Notes: a model not told the origin generated them from the sequence alone. 64,000 bases of DNA from Aureimonas populi (GCF_017815515.1 NZ_CP072611.1:2728001-2792000), one strand, 5' to 3'. Counted from the first letter of the stretch, positions 10,444 through 20,129 are shown. A program made the numbers and translations.

Positions 10444-10527
10444 GCGGGCTTGGCGAAATGGTAAACGCAGCAGACTTAAAATCTGCCGGCCTCGGTCTTG
10501 CGGGTTCGAGTCCCGCAGCCCGCACCA
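10444..10527 (+). tRNA. tRNA-Leu (anticodon UAA)
   Basis: The 84-nt cloverleaf has acceptor GCGGGCT pairing with AGCCCGC, discriminator A and encoded CCA. The anticodon stem GCAGA/TCTGC flanks CTTAAAA with anticodon TAA. It has a class II variable arm and a T-loop GGTTCGAGTCC. A small gene lies to its left and ilvA to its right. Confidence 0.95.
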
Positions 10528-10865
10528 CTCTTCGGGGTAGGGACTGTGCCGCATGATCGGAACGGGCCGGTGGCGGCGGCTTTACAAATCCGTGTCGATA
10601 GGGAATAGCCGTACCGGAAAGTTCGGCTTGGCAAGAAAGGGGCGTCAGATGGTGGTTCAGACCTCGATCCGCGGAGTCGCGTCCCTGATTATCGGTGCCG
10701 GCGCCCTCTAGCCGTCGACGCTGCCCGGCAGCCTCCGGCGCGAAGAGCGCGTCCGGCCGCGAGCCGCCCCGTGACCGGGCCGCCGCGTCTGATACCGCCG
10801 AATCCTCGGCAGACAGCCTTCCGGGACGCGCATCCAGAATGCGGCCCGCACGAAAAGCCAGAACA
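10528..10865. other. Intergenic region between tRNA-Leu and ilvA
   Basis: This 338-bp stretch has no confident gene. A 20-codon frame (10649-10711) with AAAGGGG upstream encodes a hydrophobic peptide (MVVQTSIRGV, then ASLIIGAGAL) that looks like a cut-off signal peptide. The ilvA promoter should lie here; no clear leader-peptide attenuator with Thr or Ile codons was seen. Confidence 0.5.
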
Positions 10866-12119
10866 ATGACCCCCTTGGAATTCCGCGATCATGTCGCGCA
10901 GGCGCAGGACGCGCTGCGCATGCTCTTTCCCGAAACGCCGCTGCAACTCAACGAGCATCTCTCGAAGCGCTACGGGGCCAGGATCTTCCTGAAGCGCGAG
11001 GACCTGACGCCTGTGCGCTCCTACAAGATCCGCGGCGCGTTCAATTTCATGCGCAAGCGGATCGAGGCGGGGCAGGCGGCCGCGAGCTTCACCTGCGCCT
11101 CGGCCGGCAACCACGCACAGGGCTTCGCCTTCGCCTGCCGCCATTTCGGCCTCAGGGGCCGCATCTTCATGCCGGTCACGACGCCCCAGCAGAAGATCGA
11201 CAAGACCCGGGTCTTCGGGGGCGAGGCGGTCGAGATCGAGCTGGTCGGCGATTTCTTCGACGATTGCTATGCCGCCGCGAAGGCTTACGCCGCCGAGACG
11301 GGCGCGGCCATGGTGCCGCCGTTCGACCACGAGGACATCGTGGAGGGGCAGGCTAGCGTGGCCGCCGAGATCGTCCGCCAGCTCGGCGGCGAGACGCCGG
11401 ACATGCTCGTTCTGCCCGTTGGCGGCGGCGGGCTTGCCTCGGGACTGGTGCGCTATTTTGAAGGCGAAGACGAGCCCGAGTTCCGTTTCGTGGAGCCGCT
11501 GGGCGCGCCCAGCCTGCGCACCTCCATCGAAGAGGGCCGGCTGGTCAAGCTGCCGCAGCTCGACGGGTTCGTGGATGGCGCGGCGGTGGCCGAGATCGGC
11601 CGCCTGCCGTTCGAGACGCTGGGACGGTTCCCCGCGCAGAACGTTATCCTTTCCCCCGAGGGCAGCATCTGCCAGACCATGCTGGAGATGCTGAACGTTG
11701 AGGGCATCGTGGTCGAGCCGGCCGGCTCGCTCGCCATCGACGCGCTACGGCAGCTTCAGGGCGAAATCTCGGGAAAGACGCTCGTCCTTGTGGTCTCTGG
11801 CGGCAATTTCGACTTCGAGCGCCTTCCGGACGTGAAGGAACGCGCTTTGCGCTTTGAGGGCCGCAAGAAGTACTTCATCCTGCGCCTGGCGCAGCGGCCG
11901 GGCGCGCTGAAGGATTTCCTCCAGCTTCTCGGCCCGGACGACGATATCGCCCGCTTCGAATATCTAAAGAAGTCGGCACGCGACTTCGGTTCCATCCTCC
12001 TCGGCATCGAGACCAGGGACGCCGGCAATTTCGACGGCCTTTTGAAGCGATTCGACGCGGAAGGCATCCGCTACGAGGATATCAGCGACAATCAGGTGAT
12101 CGCCGATCTTCTGATCTGA
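10866..12119 (+). CDS. ilvA: Threonine ammonia-lyase (threonine dehydratase)
   Basis: PLP enzyme that converts L-threonine to 2-oxobutanoate and ammonia, the first step of isoleucine synthesis. The 417-residue protein has the PLP lysine motif RSYKIRGAFN near residue 57, SAGNHAQGFA, and the glycine loop VGGGGLASG. A C-terminal regulatory ACT-like domain (about 330-417, starting KYFILRLAQRPGALKDFL) suggests feedback control by isoleucine, as in single-ACT forms. The start at 10866 is chosen because residues upstream in the same frame are low-complexity Arg/Ser and not conserved. Confidence 0.93.
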   Translation: MTPLEFRDHVAQAQDALRMLFPETPLQLNEHLSKRYGARIFLKREDLTPVRSYKIRGAFNFMRKRIEAGQAAASFTCASAGNHAQGFAFACRHFGLRGRIFMPVTTPQQKIDKTRVFGGEAVEIELVGDFFDDCYAAAKAYAAETGAAMVPPFDHEDIVEGQASVAAEIVRQLGGETPDMLVLPVGGGGLASGLVRYFEGEDEPEFRFVEPLGAPSLRTSIEEGRLVKLPQLDGFVDGAAVAEIGRLPFETLGRFPAQNVILSPEGSICQTMLEMLNVEGIVVEPAGSLAIDALRQLQGEISGKTLVLVVSGGNFDFERLPDVKERALRFEGRKKYFILRLAQRPGALKDFLQLLGPDDDIARFEYLKKSARDFGSILLGIETRDAGNFDGLLKRFDAEGIRYEDISDNQVIADLLI

Positions 12120-12143
12120 GGCCGGGCGGCCGCGCGCCCGCTC

Positions 12144-13142
12144 TCAGCGCACCTCCAGCCGCTCGATCCAGCCGGCGATGGCGTCCACCACGATGCCCGT
12201 CGTCGCGGGCGAGAACATGTCTCCGGCCAGCATGTGGCCCGTCGGGTCGCTCGTCTGCGGAACGAGCAGCACCTCGCTGGGCCCGCCCCAGCGCTGGATG
12301 ACCCTCTCGGTCTCCAGCGGGTCGACGATCTGGTCGTTCGGAGAATAGAGAAAGAGCGCCGGCAAGCCGATCGCGGAAAAGTCCAGCCCGCGCACGTGGC
12401 TCGTCAGGGCGGCCATCGGCAGGAGCGCGTCGGAGGGCAGGCTCACCGTCTGGGGCGCGCCGCCCGGCATGGCGGGAAGCGAAAGGTCGAGAGTGCCGCC
12501 GGTGAGGAAGCCAACCACGTCACGCCCATAGGGGGCTGTCAGAAGCGGGGCCCGCCAGTCGTTGATGCGATAGTTCGGCGAGATCAGGACGAGGCCGTCC
12601 ACGCCTTCCATGAAGCCGGGCAGGGCGGCGCCCCAGCTTGCCAGCGCACCGCCGTTGGAGGTGCCGATGACCACGACCCGTTCGCCCAGATGACGCGCGA
12701 TCCCCACCGCCTCGGCGAGATCGTTGAGCCAATCGTTCGCCGTCGGCTCGGCCAGGTCGGCAAGATCGCCTCCGTGGCCGGAAAGGCGGGTCAGGTAGAG
12801 GTTCGCGCCCAGCCGGCGCGAGACCTCTTGCGGCACCGGGGCCATCTCGCGCTTGTCGCCCGAGAAGCCGTGCACATAGACCAGCGCCAGCGGCGTCTTG
12901 GCGCGGGATGCGGGGTAGGCCCAGACGATCTCCTTGGCCGTTTGCGGGCCGATGCCGGGCACGCAGGTTTCCTGCCGGGAGAGATAGAGGTCCGGATCGC
13001 GGCCTATGCTGGCGGGATCGAAGCGGATCGTGACGTCCACGGGCTCACGCGGCCCGAAAAGCCACAGCGCGGCGGCGCCAAGAACGACAATCAATAGAAA
13101 AAGCAGGCCGAGACGCAGCTTCAGGCGGCGGGACATGGGCAA
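12144..13142 (-). CDS. Membrane-anchored alpha/beta hydrolase
   Basis: The 332-residue protein has a basic N terminus and one membrane segment (about residues 10-29), so the catalytic part is probably outside the cytoplasmic membrane. The hydrolase fold shows the oxyanion region YVHGFSGDKREM, the nucleophile elbow GTSNGG (serine nucleophile), an acidic residue in SPNDQIVDP, and a likely catalytic histidine in PTGHMLAG. The substrate cannot be told; lipase or esterase is plausible. It lies downstream of the cyclic phosphodiesterase gene but behind that gene's terminator, so it is probably a separate unit. Confidence 0.8.
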   Translation of the reverse strand: MPMSRRLKLRLGLLFLLIVVLGAAALWLFGPREPVDVTIRFDPASIGRDPDLYLSRQETCVPGIGPQTAKEIVWAYPASRAKTPLALVYVHGFSGDKREMAPVPQEVSRRLGANLYLTRLSGHGGDLADLAEPTANDWLNDLAEAVGIARHLGERVVVIGTSNGGALASWGAALPGFMEGVDGLVLISPNYRINDWRAPLLTAPYGRDVVGFLTGGTLDLSLPAMPGGAPQTVSLPSDALLPMAALTSHVRGLDFSAIGLPALFLYSPNDQIVDPLETERVIQRWGGPSEVLLVPQTSDPTGHMLAGDMFSPATTGIVVDAIAGWIERLEVR

Positions 13143-13154
13143 CCTACGGCATGA

Positions 13155-13191
13155 AAAGGGGAAGCGCGCCCTGGAGGAGGGCGCGCTTCCC
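13155..13191 (-). terminator. Rho-independent terminator after the cyclic phosphodiesterase gene
   Basis: A 13-bp perfect stem (13159-13171 with 13179-13191) has a 7-nt loop. On the minus strand it is followed by CTTTTC. It sits 17 bases past the stop of the upstream gene. Confidence 0.8.
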
Positions 13192-13207
13192 GCTGGGTGT
13201 CATGAGA

Positions 13208-15193
13208 TCAAAGCGACAGTCGATAGCGCAGATAGCCGTCGTCGGTGTCGCCCGCCGGCTCCAGGGAGACGCCCGTGAGCGCCTCCGCATAGGCCCGGCT
13301 CCCCGGCCCAGTCATGAACTCGACCACGGTCCCCTCCGCCGACGCGAAGCTCCAATTGTCGTCGGCGGAAGGGTTCACCGTGCCTTCCTGCACGATATAG
13401 CGCACGAGAACGTCGCGGTTGGCATCAGGCGCGACGAAGATCACCTTCGACGCATCGATGCCGGGGAAGTTGCCACCGCCGCCCGCCCGGTAATTGTTGG
13501 TCGCGACAATGAACTCCTGCGTCTCGTCGATGGGCTGGCCCTCATAAGCGAGATCGACGATGCGGTGCGCACTCTCGTCCACGAGGTTTCCGTCCGAATC
13601 GTAACGGGCCGGCTGTGTCACGTCGATGCGGTAGGTCACACCGTCGATAACGTCGAAATTATAGGACGGGAAACCCTCGGCGATGAGCGCCTGATCCGTG
13701 GAGCCGGGTTCGATCCGGTTGAAGATGCCCGCCGACATTTCCAGCCATTCGCGCACCTCGGCCCCCGTGATCTTCACCGCCTGCAGCGTGTTGGGGTAGA
13801 GATAGAGGTCGGCGACATTGCGGATCGCGATGGGGCCGGCCTCGATATCGGTATAGTAGTCCGGCCCGCTGCGGCCGCCGGACTTGAAGGGCGCGGCCGC
13901 CGAAAGCAGCGGCAGGGCCGCGTGCTCCGTGGTGGACAGGATGTCGCGCAGATACCAGAGTTGCGCCTGGTTGACGATTTGCACCGAGGGATCGTCCGCC
14001 ACCAGCGCAAAATAGGAATGGAGCGGCGCGGACGCCTCGCCGACGGGCGTGCGAACATATTCGAGCGTCGCCTCGTGCTCGGCGCGCACGGACTCCTCCA
14101 CCGCCGCGTCGCTTTCCACCAGCGCCACGGTCTCGCGCTCGACGCGCTCGAAAATCGGACGAAGCTCCTGGGAAGACGAGACGATGCGCCAGCCATCGCC
14201 GTCATGCTCGAGAAGCAGATCGACGAGACCCAGATGCGAGCCCCAGAAGCCCGCCATGACAGCCGGTTTGCCATGCAGCGTGCCGGCGGAAACGTCGACA
14301 CCCTCGATGCCGTCAAAATCCTCGCTGGGAAACCGCCGATGCTGGTGGCCCGTCATGATGACGTCAATGCCTTCGACACGGGCCAGTTGCAGCGACGCGT
14401 TCTCGGCCGTGTCGCCGTCGTCTCCCACGATCCCGGAATGCGAGAGCGCCACCACGATATCGGCCCCTTCCTCGCGCAGGCGCGGGACCAGCGCCTCGGC
14501 CGCCTCCAGGATGGGGCGCGCCGAGACGTTGCCCGTGAGGTGCTGGGCGTCCCATACCATGATCTGCGGGGGCACGAATCCGATGACGCCGATGCGGATC
14601 GGACGGCGGGAGCCGTCGCCGAGCTCGATCTCGCGGTCGAGGATCGTGTAGGGTGGCACGAGGTGCTCGTCTTCCAGGGGGCTGGCGCCCAACTCGCCCC
14701 GCGCGACATTGGCCGAGACGATCGGGAAGTCCGCACCGTCGAGCGCGTTGGCCAGGAACTCCAGCCCATAGTTGAATTCGTGGTTGCCCAGCGTGCCGGC
14801 ATCGTAGCCGAGCGTGTTCATCGCGGTGACGATGGGGTGCTCGTTTCCGGCATCCATGCCGCGCTCATAGGCGATGTAGTCTCCCATCGGGTTGCCCTGC
14901 AGGAAGTCGCCATTGTCGAACAGCATCGCATTGGTCGCCTCGCCGCGAATCTCGCTCACGATGGAGGCTGTGCGCGCCAGGCCCACCGACGCGCTCTCGC
15001 GGTCGGCGTAATAGTCGTAAGGATAGACATGCACGTGAAGGTCGGTGGTTTCCATCAGCCGCAGATGCGCCTGGTTCTCCTGCGCGCGCGCCGAGAACGG
15101 GTGCAATGCGGCGGCACCGGCCATAGCGGCTGACCCCGCGAGGAAGCCACGACGCGAGATCGCGGTGGAGGAAAGGGCGTCGGCTCGCTTCAT
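13208..15193 (-). CDS. cpdB: 2',3'-cyclic-nucleotide 2'-phosphodiesterase/3'-nucleotidase (5'-nucleotidase family), Tat-exported
   Basis: Periplasmic bifunctional phosphoesterase that scavenges 2',3'-cyclic nucleotides and 3'-nucleotides. The 661-residue protein begins with a twin-arginine signal peptide (SRRGFLAGS, cleavage after ARA near residue 37). The metallophosphatase domain follows, with TTDLHVHVYPYDYY, NGDFLQG, GNHEFNYG, ALSHSG and GHQHRRF, a complete set of metal ligands. The C-terminal nucleotidase domain covers about residues 390-620. AAGGAG lies 7 bases before the ATG at 15193. Longer frames run back to 15541 but overlap the next gene. The assignment to CpdB rather than a general 5'-nucleotidase is by overall layout. 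Confidence 0.9.
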   Translation of the reverse strand: MKRADALSSTAISRRGFLAGSAAMAGAAALHPFSARAQENQAHLRLMETTDLHVHVYPYDYYADRESASVGLARTASIVSEIRGEATNAMLFDNGDFLQGNPMGDYIAYERGMDAGNEHPIVTAMNTLGYDAGTLGNHEFNYGLEFLANALDGADFPIVSANVARGELGASPLEDEHLVPPYTILDREIELGDGSRRPIRIGVIGFVPPQIMVWDAQHLTGNVSARPILEAAEALVPRLREEGADIVVALSHSGIVGDDGDTAENASLQLARVEGIDVIMTGHQHRRFPSEDFDGIEGVDVSAGTLHGKPAVMAGFWGSHLGLVDLLLEHDGDGWRIVSSSQELRPIFERVERETVALVESDAAVEESVRAEHEATLEYVRTPVGEASAPLHSYFALVADDPSVQIVNQAQLWYLRDILSTTEHAALPLLSAAAPFKSGGRSGPDYYTDIEAGPIAIRNVADLYLYPNTLQAVKITGAEVREWLEMSAGIFNRIEPGSTDQALIAEGFPSYNFDVIDGVTYRIDVTQPARYDSDGNLVDESAHRIVDLAYEGQPIDETQEFIVATNNYRAGGGGNFPGIDASKVIFVAPDANRDVLVRYIVQEGTVNPSADDNWSFASAEGTVVEFMTGPGSRAYAEALTGVSLEPAGDTDDGYLRYRLSL

Positions 15194-15261
15194 TCGTATG
15201 CTCCTTGCGACAGGATGGGAGGGCTCCGCCATATCGTGGCCGTGCGACGATCCGGCGACGA

Positions 15262-15780
15262 TCATTCCTCGTAGGCGGGTGTCGAGACAAGGCGCCGCGA
15301 AACGGGTCGGAAGCCCATCTTGCGGTAGAGTGGCAGCGCGGCCGGGTGGTCGAGCGTATTGGTCTCCACCGTCAGGGCACTCGGCTGCTCTTCGAACCCG
15401 GCGATGATGGCATGGGCGAGAAGGTGCCGCGCAAGGCCGAGGCCGCGATATTCGGGCATGATCGCGAAGTGGACGAGCCTCGTCTCCTTGGGAGCGCGCC
15501 CGGCGTCCAGCTCGAACCAGCCGGCCGGCCCGCCGTCGCAATAGAGAACCTGAAGCCTCGTATTGGGGCCGTGGATCTCCCGCGCCAGAGCATCGTCCGG
15601 CAGGTTGCGCGAGGTCCAGTGGTGGGCGCGCCCGACGGTATAGAGGTAGCGATAATAGCCCAGAGGAATCTGGCGGACCTTGAGAACGTCGAGGCTGCGC
15701 GGGATGTCGGGCCGCGGGGGCGGGTCCTTCGGCAGCGAGTGGAGGACGAGCTGCGTGACCTCGGTCTGAAGAAGCTTCAT
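15262..15780 (-). CDS. GNAT-family N-acetyltransferase
   Basis: The 172-residue protein has a GNAT domain in its C-terminal half, with the acetyl-CoA-binding segment EYRGLGLARHLLAHA (Q/R-x-x-G-x-G/A pattern) and LYRKMGFRP near the end. The start at 15780 lies 4 bases past the stop of sseA, so the two are co-transcribed and probably translationally linked. Substrate unknown; proteins of this length next to sulfurtransferases are seen in rhizobial genomes, but that does not fix a role. Confidence 0.82.
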   Translation of the reverse strand: MKLLQTEVTQLVLHSLPKDPPPRPDIPRSLDVLKVRQIPLGYYRYLYTVGRAHHWTSRNLPDDALAREIHGPNTRLQVLYCDGGPAGWFELDAGRAPKETRLVHFAIMPEYRGLGLARHLLAHAIIAGFEEQPSALTVETNTLDHPAALPLYRKMGFRPVSRRLVSTPAYEE

Positions 15781-15784
15781 GGTG

Positions 15785-16720
15785 TCAATGCCGCCCCGGC
15801 CCGGTTTCGACCGGAGTGTCGGACGCCGAGCCCCATTCGGTCCAGGAGCCATCGTAGAGACGCGTGTCCGTGCGCCCGGTGGAAGCCAGAGCGAAGGTCA
15901 GGACAGCGGCCGTGACGCCGGACCCGCAACTCGTGACCACGGGCTTGTCGGGGTCGACCCCGGCCTTTGCGAACGCGGCCTCGATCTCATGAGGCGATTT
16001 CAGTCGCCCCTCGCTTTGAAGCTCCGCGATGGGCAGCGAGAAGGCGCCCGGCATATGGCCGGCACGCACGCCCTCGCGCGGCTCCGGCGCCTCGCCACGG
16101 AAACGCTCAGCCGAGCGGGCGTCCACCACCTGCGTGTCCGTTCCGCCCACGAGCGAGCGCATCTGCTCGAACGTCGCCACCGCGCTTTCGTTCAGGCGGG
16201 CCTCGAAATGCGCCGGCCTGGGGGAGGGGATGTCCGTTTCCAGCGTAAGGCCGGCGGCGTTCCACGCCGGCAGGCCGCCATCGAGCACCCGGACGTCCTT
16301 GGCCCCGAAGGTGCGGAAGAGCCACCAGACCCGCGGCGCGGAGAAGAGGCCCATTCCATCGTAGACGACGATCGTGTCGGTATCGCTCACACCGAGCGCG
16401 CCTACCGCGCGCCCGAATTCCTTTGCCGACGGCAAGGTGTGGGGCAGGGGGGAGGCTCGATCCACGATCTCGTCCTGATCGAAGAAGACGGCCCCGGGAA
16501 TATGCCCGGCCTCGTACTCCGCGCGCGCGAAACGCTTCTGCGCGGGCAGGTACCAGGAGGCGTCTACCACCGAAAGACCGGGCCGGCCGAGATGGCCTTC
16601 GAGATCCCGCGCGGTGATGAGAAAGGGATTTGCGCTCAACGCTTTGAAGACCTCGTGCGATTCTGGTTCCAGCGAGACTAGAGGCCCGCCACGGCGAACG
16701 AAAGGCAAGGAGGAGCGCAT
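15785..16720 (-). CDS. sseA: 3-mercaptopyruvate sulfurtransferase
   Basis: Two rhodanese domains in tandem (about residues 35-150 and 185-305) transfer sulfur from 3-mercaptopyruvate to a thiophilic acceptor. The active-site loop of the second domain is CGSGVTA, the six-residue CGSGVT form that separates mercaptopyruvate sulfurtransferases from thiosulfate rhodaneses. DASWYLP and VYDGMGLFSAPRVWW are also typical. The protein is 311 residues. It sits 39 bp downstream of cysK and just ahead of the GNAT gene, forming a cysteine/sulfur cluster. The exact start is uncertain within the first 20 codons. Confidence 0.92.
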   Translation of the reverse strand: MRSSLPFVRRGGPLVSLEPESHEVFKALSANPFLITARDLEGHLGRPGLSVVDASWYLPAQKRFARAEYEAGHIPGAVFFDQDEIVDRASPLPHTLPSAKEFGRAVGALGVSDTDTIVVYDGMGLFSAPRVWWLFRTFGAKDVRVLDGGLPAWNAAGLTLETDIPSPRPAHFEARLNESAVATFEQMRSLVGGTDTQVVDARSAERFRGEAPEPREGVRAGHMPGAFSLPIAELQSEGRLKSPHEIEAAFAKAGVDPDKPVVTSCGSGVTAAVLTFALASTGRTDTRLYDGSWTEWGSASDTPVETGPGRH

Positions 16721-16759
16721 GGCCGCTCCATCGCCAGATGCACGGCCGGCGCCATCATC

Positions 16760-17797
16760 TCAAGCTGCCTCGTAGGGAATGTCGATCTGCGTCGGCCGCC
16801 CGATCCAGTCGGGTGCGGGCAGGCCTTTCTCCTTCAGGAAGGCCGGGTTGAAGAGCTTGGACTGGTAGCGGTTGCCGTAGTCGCACAGCACCGTCACGAT
16901 GGTATGCCCCGGGCCCATTTCCTTCGCCATGCGGATCGCGCCGGCGATGTTGATGCCCGATGATCCGCCGAGGCACAGGCCTTCCTCGCGCACAAGGTTG
17001 AAGATGACGGGCAGGGCCTCCTCGTCGCCGATCTGATAGGCGAAGTCGGGCGTGAAGCCCTCCAGATTCGCGGTGATGCGGCCCTGGCCGATGCCCTCGG
17101 TGATCGAGTCGCCCGAGGAGGACAGCTCCCCGCTTGTATAGTAGCTGAAAAGCGCCGCGCCCCTCGGGTCGGCGAGGCCGATCTTGATGCGGCCCGAGCG
17201 GCGCTTCAGGCCCGTTGCGGTGCCGGCCAGCGTGCCGCCGGTGCCCACCGCGCAGATGAACCCGTCCACGTCGCCGCCGGTCTGGTGCCAGATTTCCTCG
17301 GCCGTGGTCACGACATGCCCTTCGCGGTTGGCGACATTGTCGAACTGGTTGGCCCAGATCGCGCCGTGCGGATGCGTCAGGGCGATCTGTCTGGCGAGGC
17401 GGCCGGAGAGCTTCACGTAGTTGTTCGGGTTGCGGTAGGGCACCGCAGGAACCTCGACGAGATCGGCGCCCATCAGCCGCAGCGCATCCTTCTTCTCCTC
17501 GGACTGCGTTTCGGGGATGACGATGACGGTCTTGTACCCCAGCGCATTGGCAACCAGCGCCAGGCCGATGCCCGTGTTGCCGGCCGTTCCCTCAACGATG
17601 ATTCCGCCGGGCTCCAGAAGCCCCTTCTCCTGCGCGTCGCGAATGATGAACAGCCCGGCGCGGTCCTTGACCGACTGGCCGGGATTCATGAACTCGGCCT
17701 TGCCGTAGATCTCGCACCCCGTTTCCTCCGAAGCGCGGTTGAGACGGATGAGTGGCGTGTTGCCGATCGCGTCGATGACGGAGTTGTATCTGGCCAT
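16760..17797 (-). CDS. cysK: Cysteine synthase (O-acetylserine sulfhydrylase)
   Basis: PLP enzyme that makes cysteine from O-acetylserine and sulfide. The 345-residue protein has NPGQSVKDRAGLF with the PLP lysine near residue 45, TAGNTGIGLA, and the phosphate-binding loop GTGGTLAGT. The family's SGxNxxA motif appears as SSGINIAGAI. It heads the minus-strand cluster cysK-sseA-GNAT and is divergent from the FUSC gene. It is slightly longer than classic CysK (about 320), with the extra residues in the middle and C terminus. Confidence 0.92.
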   Translation of the reverse strand: MARYNSVIDAIGNTPLIRLNRASEETGCEIYGKAEFMNPGQSVKDRAGLFIIRDAQEKGLLEPGGIIVEGTAGNTGIGLALVANALGYKTVIVIPETQSEEKKDALRLMGADLVEVPAVPYRNPNNYVKLSGRLARQIALTHPHGAIWANQFDNVANREGHVVTTAEEIWHQTGGDVDGFICAVGTGGTLAGTATGLKRRSGRIKIGLADPRGAALFSYYTSGELSSSGDSITEGIGQGRITANLEGFTPDFAYQIGDEEALPVIFNLVREEGLCLGGSSGINIAGAIRMAKEMGPGHTIVTVLCDYGNRYQSKLFNPAFLKEKGLPAPDWIGRPTQIDIPYEAA

Positions 17798-18039
17798 GGG
17801 TCTTTCGAGCTCGTCGCGTCACGTGTCGGGCGACCCTATGGCCGCGTACCGGCCAAACGCAAGGACGAGCAGCAGGCAAACGCGACAGCGGCGCCAGCGC
17901 CAGCCCCGAGGGGCCGCCCAGAAGTGCGACAGCGCTATTTACTCCACAGGTGGGTTCTGAACATAAACGGCCGGTCCCTTTTCGCAATCGACCCCGCCCG
18001 CCCCGCATGGGACGGACGCTGGCTTTCGGGATACGCCCC

Positions 18040-19977
18040 ATGGAATACCTGACCGGTGCGCTTCGCGACCCGCATGTGCGAGGCACGGCCTATCGATTGA
18101 CCCTCGCCGCGATGATCGCGATGGCGATCGCGACGGCGCTGGAGCTGCAGAACCCTTGGTGGGCCGCCATGGCCACGTGGATGATCGGGCAGCCACCGCG
18201 CGGATTGCTGCTGGAAAGAAGCGCGGCGCAACTGGCTGGAACGCTTCTGGGCGCCGTGGCCGGGCTTGCGATCGCACAGGCGGGAAGCCTTCATTTCGAA
18301 CTGGCGGGGCTCGCCCTGTGGCTGGCGTTCTGCTGCGGCCTGTCAAGCGCCATGCGGCATCAGCGCGCCTACGGCGCGGCCTTGGCGGGCTTGACCGCCA
18401 GCGTGATCGTGACCTTGACGGCCGGGACCGGGATCGACCCTTCGGCCTTCGCGCTTGCCCGGCTGGGAGACACGGTGATCGGCATCGGCGCGTCTCTCTC
18501 GGTCGGCTTCCTGCTGCAGCCGCGTATGCGGGCCGAGCGCCTTCGGGCGCGCTCGGATCGTGTCCTTGCCGACGGTCTGCGCCTGATCGCGCTGGCACTG
18601 AGGCAGCGGCAGGCGGAACTGGTGGCGCGGGAGGCCGGTTTCCTCTCGGCGCTCGCCGCGATCTCGGCTGGGGCGGAGGATGCCGCCGCCGGATCGCTAA
18701 CGGCCCGCCGAGGGCTGCGGCCGCTCAACGCCCTGTTCGCGGGGCTGCTCGATCTGGTCGTGGTGGCCCGGATGATCCGCAAGGCATCGGAAGGCGATGC
18801 GGAGCACGCGCGAGCAGATCTCGCCGGGTTACAGGACGAACTGGAACGGGCAGCGAAGCGGCTGGAAGAAGCCGAGGCCTTCGACCCGCTGCCCATCGTG
18901 GCCACGGCGGAGCGGATCGCGGCCGCCCATGCGCGCCTTGCCCCGATGCTCGGCGCCTTCGCAGCCGAGCTTCATGAGGTTTCGCAAAGCCGGCAGGCGC
19001 TTTCAGAATCGTCCACCCGCGGCTCCACTGCGCGCCTTCATCCACGCCCGGACATGGCCGGGCTGGGCCGGGCCATGTTGCGCGGCTTCCTCATCATCGC
19101 TTTGTCGGGCGGCGTCTGGATCGCGACCGGTTGGGAGGCCGGGCGCTTCATAGTGCTCGGCGCCTCGATCTTCACCGTGCTCTTCGCCACGTTGGATGAG
19201 CCTCTGCCCCTCGTGCGCCAGGGCTTGATCGGAGGGGCGCTGGCCGCGATGGCGGCGGTTGCCTGGCGCCTGGGTGTCGTGCCGGTCGTTGAGGTTCCCT
19301 GGGTTTCGCTCTTGCTGGCCCTGCCGCTCTTCTTCGTTGCATCCGCCCTGCAGGCGAGCCGGACGACGATCTTTGCTGGACTGACCTTCAACATGTTTTT
19401 CGCGGTGTTGAGCCGGCCGGTGGACATGTTGCTATCCTCGCCGCAGGCCGTGGTCTTCGGCGCTGCCATGCTGATCGCCGGCGTCGCCATCAGCGATGCT
19501 TTCTACCGCTGGCTGGTGCCTATGGACGCCGGCCGTCGTCGCCGTCATCTCGAGGCCGCGATCAGACGGGAGATCGCCTTCATCAGCCGGCGCGCCGGAA
19601 CGCCCTGGGCCGAGCGCCATCTGGCGCGGCTGCGCCATATCGTGCTGGAAATGGTGCTGCGCGCGCGGGCGGACACTGGAACGGTCGGCGATGCGGTCGC
19701 CGCCCTGTCGCTCGGCCATATCTCCCTGCGCCTGGGACAGATCATCCGGGAAGAAGGGGCCTCGGCCACCAGCAGGGCGCTGGCCGAGAATTGCCTTCGC
19801 ACACTGGCTGGCCCGATCGAGGACCCGGTTGCGCGCGGCCGCAACATCATGGCAGCAAGCACCGAACCGGCAACCGAAAGGGTGGACCGCGTCGCGAACC
19901 TCGCTCATCTCATGGCTGGCGAGTTGATCGACCATGCGAGGATCTTCAGCTCGCACGGCCCCGCGCGACCGGCATAG
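18040..19977 (+). CDS. FUSC-family inner-membrane protein
   Basis: This 645-residue integral membrane protein has two clusters of membrane segments (about residues 25-165 and 350-500) separated by a long soluble part with helical heptads. This is the layout of FUSC/aromatic-acid-exporter (AaeB-like) proteins, which help export aromatic acids and other compounds. Key pieces are PWWAAMATWMIGQPPRG in the first cluster and ASIFTVLFATLDEP in the second. A later start (18040, MEYLTG) is preferred to 17950 or 18007, but no strong ribosome site marks any of them. No membrane-fusion partner lies alongside. Confidence 0.8.
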   Translation: MEYLTGALRDPHVRGTAYRLTLAAMIAMAIATALELQNPWWAAMATWMIGQPPRGLLLERSAAQLAGTLLGAVAGLAIAQAGSLHFELAGLALWLAFCCGLSSAMRHQRAYGAALAGLTASVIVTLTAGTGIDPSAFALARLGDTVIGIGASLSVGFLLQPRMRAERLRARSDRVLADGLRLIALALRQRQAELVAREAGFLSALAAISAGAEDAAAGSLTARRGLRPLNALFAGLLDLVVVARMIRKASEGDAEHARADLAGLQDELERAAKRLEEAEAFDPLPIVATAERIAAAHARLAPMLGAFAAELHEVSQSRQALSESSTRGSTARLHPRPDMAGLGRAMLRGFLIIALSGGVWIATGWEAGRFIVLGASIFTVLFATLDEPLPLVRQGLIGGALAAMAAVAWRLGVVPVVEVPWVSLLLALPLFFVASALQASRTTIFAGLTFNMFFAVLSRPVDMLLSSPQAVVFGAAMLIAGVAISDAFYRWLVPMDAGRRRRHLEAAIRREIAFISRRAGTPWAERHLARLRHIVLEMVLRARADTGTVGDAVAALSLGHISLRLGQIIREEGASATSRALAENCLRTLAGPIEDPVARGRNIMAASTEPATERVDRVANLAHLMAGELIDHARIFSSHGPARPA

Positions 19978-20129
19978 GTCCGCCGCACGCGATTCAGCCC
20001 GAAGTCTGCTCGGCGGCCGACTGGCGAATTGATCCGGCTCGACTGTGACCAAAAATGCGACCGATTCGGCCGCAGTCGCCAAGAAAACACGTGCGACCAC
20101 AGGCCGCCGGTAATGGGCAGGAAGAAGAA

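Noticed and set aside
9997..10554. Minus-strand frame of 185 codons through tRNA-Leu
   Set aside because: Its N-terminal part is the translated reverse strand of the tRNA; only the last 72 codons, with their own ribosome site, were kept.
13151..15133. Plus-strand open frame (660 codons) opposite the cyclic phosphodiesterase gene
   Set aside because: Antisense of a gene with complete metallophosphatase motifs and a Tat signal; no domain in the shadow protein.
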